Positions 62,895-64,000 of a DNA stretch of 64,000 nucleotides are shown one piece after another (the stretch's first letter is position 1; every line of letters starts with the position of its first letter). The DNA is from Roseateles_C aquae. Lineage in GTDB: Bacteria; Pseudomonadota; Gammaproteobacteria; Burkholderiales; Burkholderiaceae_C. Made by a program: the position numbers and the translations under genes. The stretch lies in NCBI RefSeq assembly GCF_032337115.1, contig NZ_JAVXZY010000001.1, forward strand, positions 744,001 through 808,000, written 5' to 3'. A model generated the notes under the pieces. The model saw only the letters and a list, made by a program, of their open reading frames with translations, did no database searches and was not told the DNA's origin.

Positions 62895-63635
62895 CTAAGG
62901 CAAGCGAGCCGCGCCGCCATTGGGTGCGAGCAGCTCATCGGTGCGCTTGGCATCAGCCAGATCAAATATCTCGACGGGCGAAGGCTTAACTAGCTGGCGC
63001 GCTTCGCTTTCACTGCCATGCAGCCATTGCTCCCACTCAGCGGGTTCAAGATGGATAAGCGAGCGCTTGTCCTGGCCATCTGGCGGCAGCTCCGGATCTG
63101 GCTTGTGCAACCGGCTCAGCAACGGGTGGCTGTCGCAGTTCGTGGTGATCATGGTGAAGTTCGGCACCACCTCGCCAGTGGAGTGGTCGACCCACTCGGA
63201 CCAGAGGCCGGCCAGCATCCACGGCTGGCCGTCTGCGCGCTTCAACTGCCACCAGATATTCTTGCCCGTCTCCCAGTTGGGCTCCTGATACCAAGATGCA
63301 GGCACCAGGCACCGCTGGCCGGCGGCCCAGGCGGCCTTGAAAGTGGGCTTCTTCTCAATGCCTTCGATGCGCGCGTTGTTGGTGCTGCGCGGCCGGCCTC
63401 GCTTGCCAGGCACTTTCGACGGCATGTAGTCGACACGCTCCGGCTGACCGGGCCGAATCAGCCCCCACTGCCCAACGAACCCTTCGACGGTGGCGGCATT
63501 CGGCCGCAGGAACAGCCCCGGCTGGAACGGTCCAGCGGTGCGCAGTTCGTAGTCTGGCACCACCCATCCGGGGGCATGGCGGGAGATGTACGTCGCAAAC
63601 TCCCTCTTTGGGGAGACGTGGTAGAGGTTGCACAT
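62895..63635 (-). CDS. yedK: SOS response-associated peptidase family protein (YedK/HMCES-like)
   Basis: 246 residues. The catalytic Cys2 (MCNLYHV) is present once Met is removed; NNARIEGIEKKPTFKAAW, RCLVPASWYQEP and TTNCDSHPLLSRLH match the SRAP fold. Family members cross-link to abasic sites in single-stranded DNA to shield them. Chromosomal copies start MCGR; MCNLY forms are common on mobile elements. It converges on the Cas2-like gene. Confidence 0.92.
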   Translation of the reverse strand: MCNLYHVSPKREFATYISRHAPGWVVPDYELRTAGPFQPGLFLRPNAATVEGFVGQWGLIRPGQPERVDYMPSKVPGKRGRPRSTNNARIEGIEKKPTFKAAWAAGQRCLVPASWYQEPNWETGKNIWWQLKRADGQPWMLAGLWSEWVDHSTGEVVPNFTMITTNCDSHPLLSRLHKPDPELPPDGQDKRSLIHLEPAEWEQWLHGSESEARQLVKPSPVEIFDLADAKRTDELLAPNGGAARLP

Positions 63636-63823
63636 CCGCCGAATGTACCCCCTCCTCAGGCCCTACCTAAGAGGGGTGCGCAACTGGCCCCTACAAGCTG
63701 AAAATTGCGATCAGCAGGGCCTTGGGCAGCCGGAGTGCACGCCGGCGCGCTGGCCAGGGCGGGCACCCTCAGCGGCGGCCGACCTGATCGCCCTGCTCTC
63801 ATGGTGGTCAGAGCCGTGAACTG

Positions 63824-63849
63824 ACAAGGGGCCCTTTCGGGCCCCTTGT
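63824..63849. terminator. Hairpin ACAAGGGGCCC-TTTC-GGGCCCCTTGT
   Basis: A perfect 11-bp stem with a 4-base loop between the YedK-like gene promoter side and the partial gene at the right edge. It lies 13 bases past that gene's stop and probably ends its transcript, though no long T-run follows. Confidence 0.65.
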
Positions 63850-63862
63850 TCCTTGCTGGGTT

Positions 63863-64000
63863 TCATGCACCTATTGCGACGTACCGCGCGTAGTCCGAGC
63901 CTTCAGGGTTGATGTACATCGTCGGACGTTCCGGCGCTTGAACTGCGACGCAACGTGCAGCTCCGTATTCAATCCCACCCTTCCCTGCCAGCCAGGGGCG
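63863..64000 (-). CDS. C-terminus of an unknown element gene, cut by window edge
   Basis: 45 codons before TGA at 63863 read GGIEYGAARCVAVQ...RPTMYINPEGSDYARYVAIGA, clearly protein-like in this frame only. The start is beyond the window. No family can be named from this piece. Confidence 0.6.
   Translation of the reverse strand, partial: RPWLAGKGGIEYGAARCVAVQAPERPTMYINPEGSDYARYVAIGA

Noticed and set aside
63628..63819. 63-codon plus-strand open frame before the right-edge hairpin
   Set aside because: It overlaps the YedK-like start, has no ribosome site and an unconvincing composition; a hairpin four bases after its stop is the only support.

Overview
The window is chromosomal DNA from a high-GC Gram-negative bacterium. 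Three PEP-CTERM exosortase-substrate proteins, two large TonB-dependent receptors, a glucokinase fused to an RpiR/HexR-type regulator, a livKHMGF transporter inside an anthranilate-CoA operon, and Burkholderiales-style GC-rich intergenic palindromes together suggest a betaproteobacterium of the order Burkholderiales (Roseateles/Rubrivivax/Leptothrix-like). This placement is inference; no marker gene such as 16S rRNA is present.

Layout. 1-8.4 kb: a truncated S9 peptidase, a carbohydrate-type TonB receptor, a free glucokinase and a glucokinase-RpiR fusion. The last three share a TGTAG-N5-CTACA palindrome upstream, which looks like one HexR-type sugar regulon. 8.4-14.7 kb: an iron-uptake block of siderophore-type TonB receptor, PiuC-like dioxygenase, FMN alpha-hydroxyacid oxidase, PepSY protein, cytochrome b561 and TonB, with a Fur-like palindrome. 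14.8-21.8 kb: sterol desaturase, AraC regulator, DUF2520 oxidoreductase, two PEP-CTERM proteins, a Ser/Thr kinase and an ECF sigma factor. 21.9-25.2 kb: an exported unknown and glutaryl-CoA dehydrogenase with a divergent LysR regulator. 25.2-27.35 kb: a gene-poor scar with a broken transposase N-terminus, a TerB-like gene, an HPF-like gene and a decayed LysR C-terminus. 27.35-34.2 kb: a coupled signalling operon of HD-GYP response regulator, exported histidine phosphatase and giant hybrid kinase.

34.4-55.2 kb holds a dienelactone-hydrolase-like gene and then a nearly complete tryptophan catabolic route. kynB-kynU-kynA (plus strand) convert tryptophan to anthranilate. A 13-gene minus-strand operon then activates anthranilate to its CoA thioester, dearomatises it with a monooxygenase/reductase fusion and processes it with SDR, hydratase, acyl-CoA dehydrogenase, thioesterase and RidA proteins. 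An embedded branched-chain-type ABC transporter and a MarR regulator complete the unit. A secreted M9 collagenase and a PEP-CTERM protein sit between the two catabolic clusters.

55.3-61.4 kb: alpha/beta hydrolase, aminopeptidase P, a small membrane protein, a LytS/LytTR two-component pair and small unknowns. From about 61.6 kb the sequence changes character. A tRNA-Ser 3' fragment with its native terminator marks the likely edge of an integrated element that continues past the window. Its visible part carries clustered inverted repeats, a perfect CIRCE (HrcA) operator without a chaperone gene, a Cas2-fold/SinR-like small protein, a YedK/HMCES-type protein and the C-terminus of an unknown gene. 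Many genes overlap by ATGA or TGATG, so translational coupling is common throughout.
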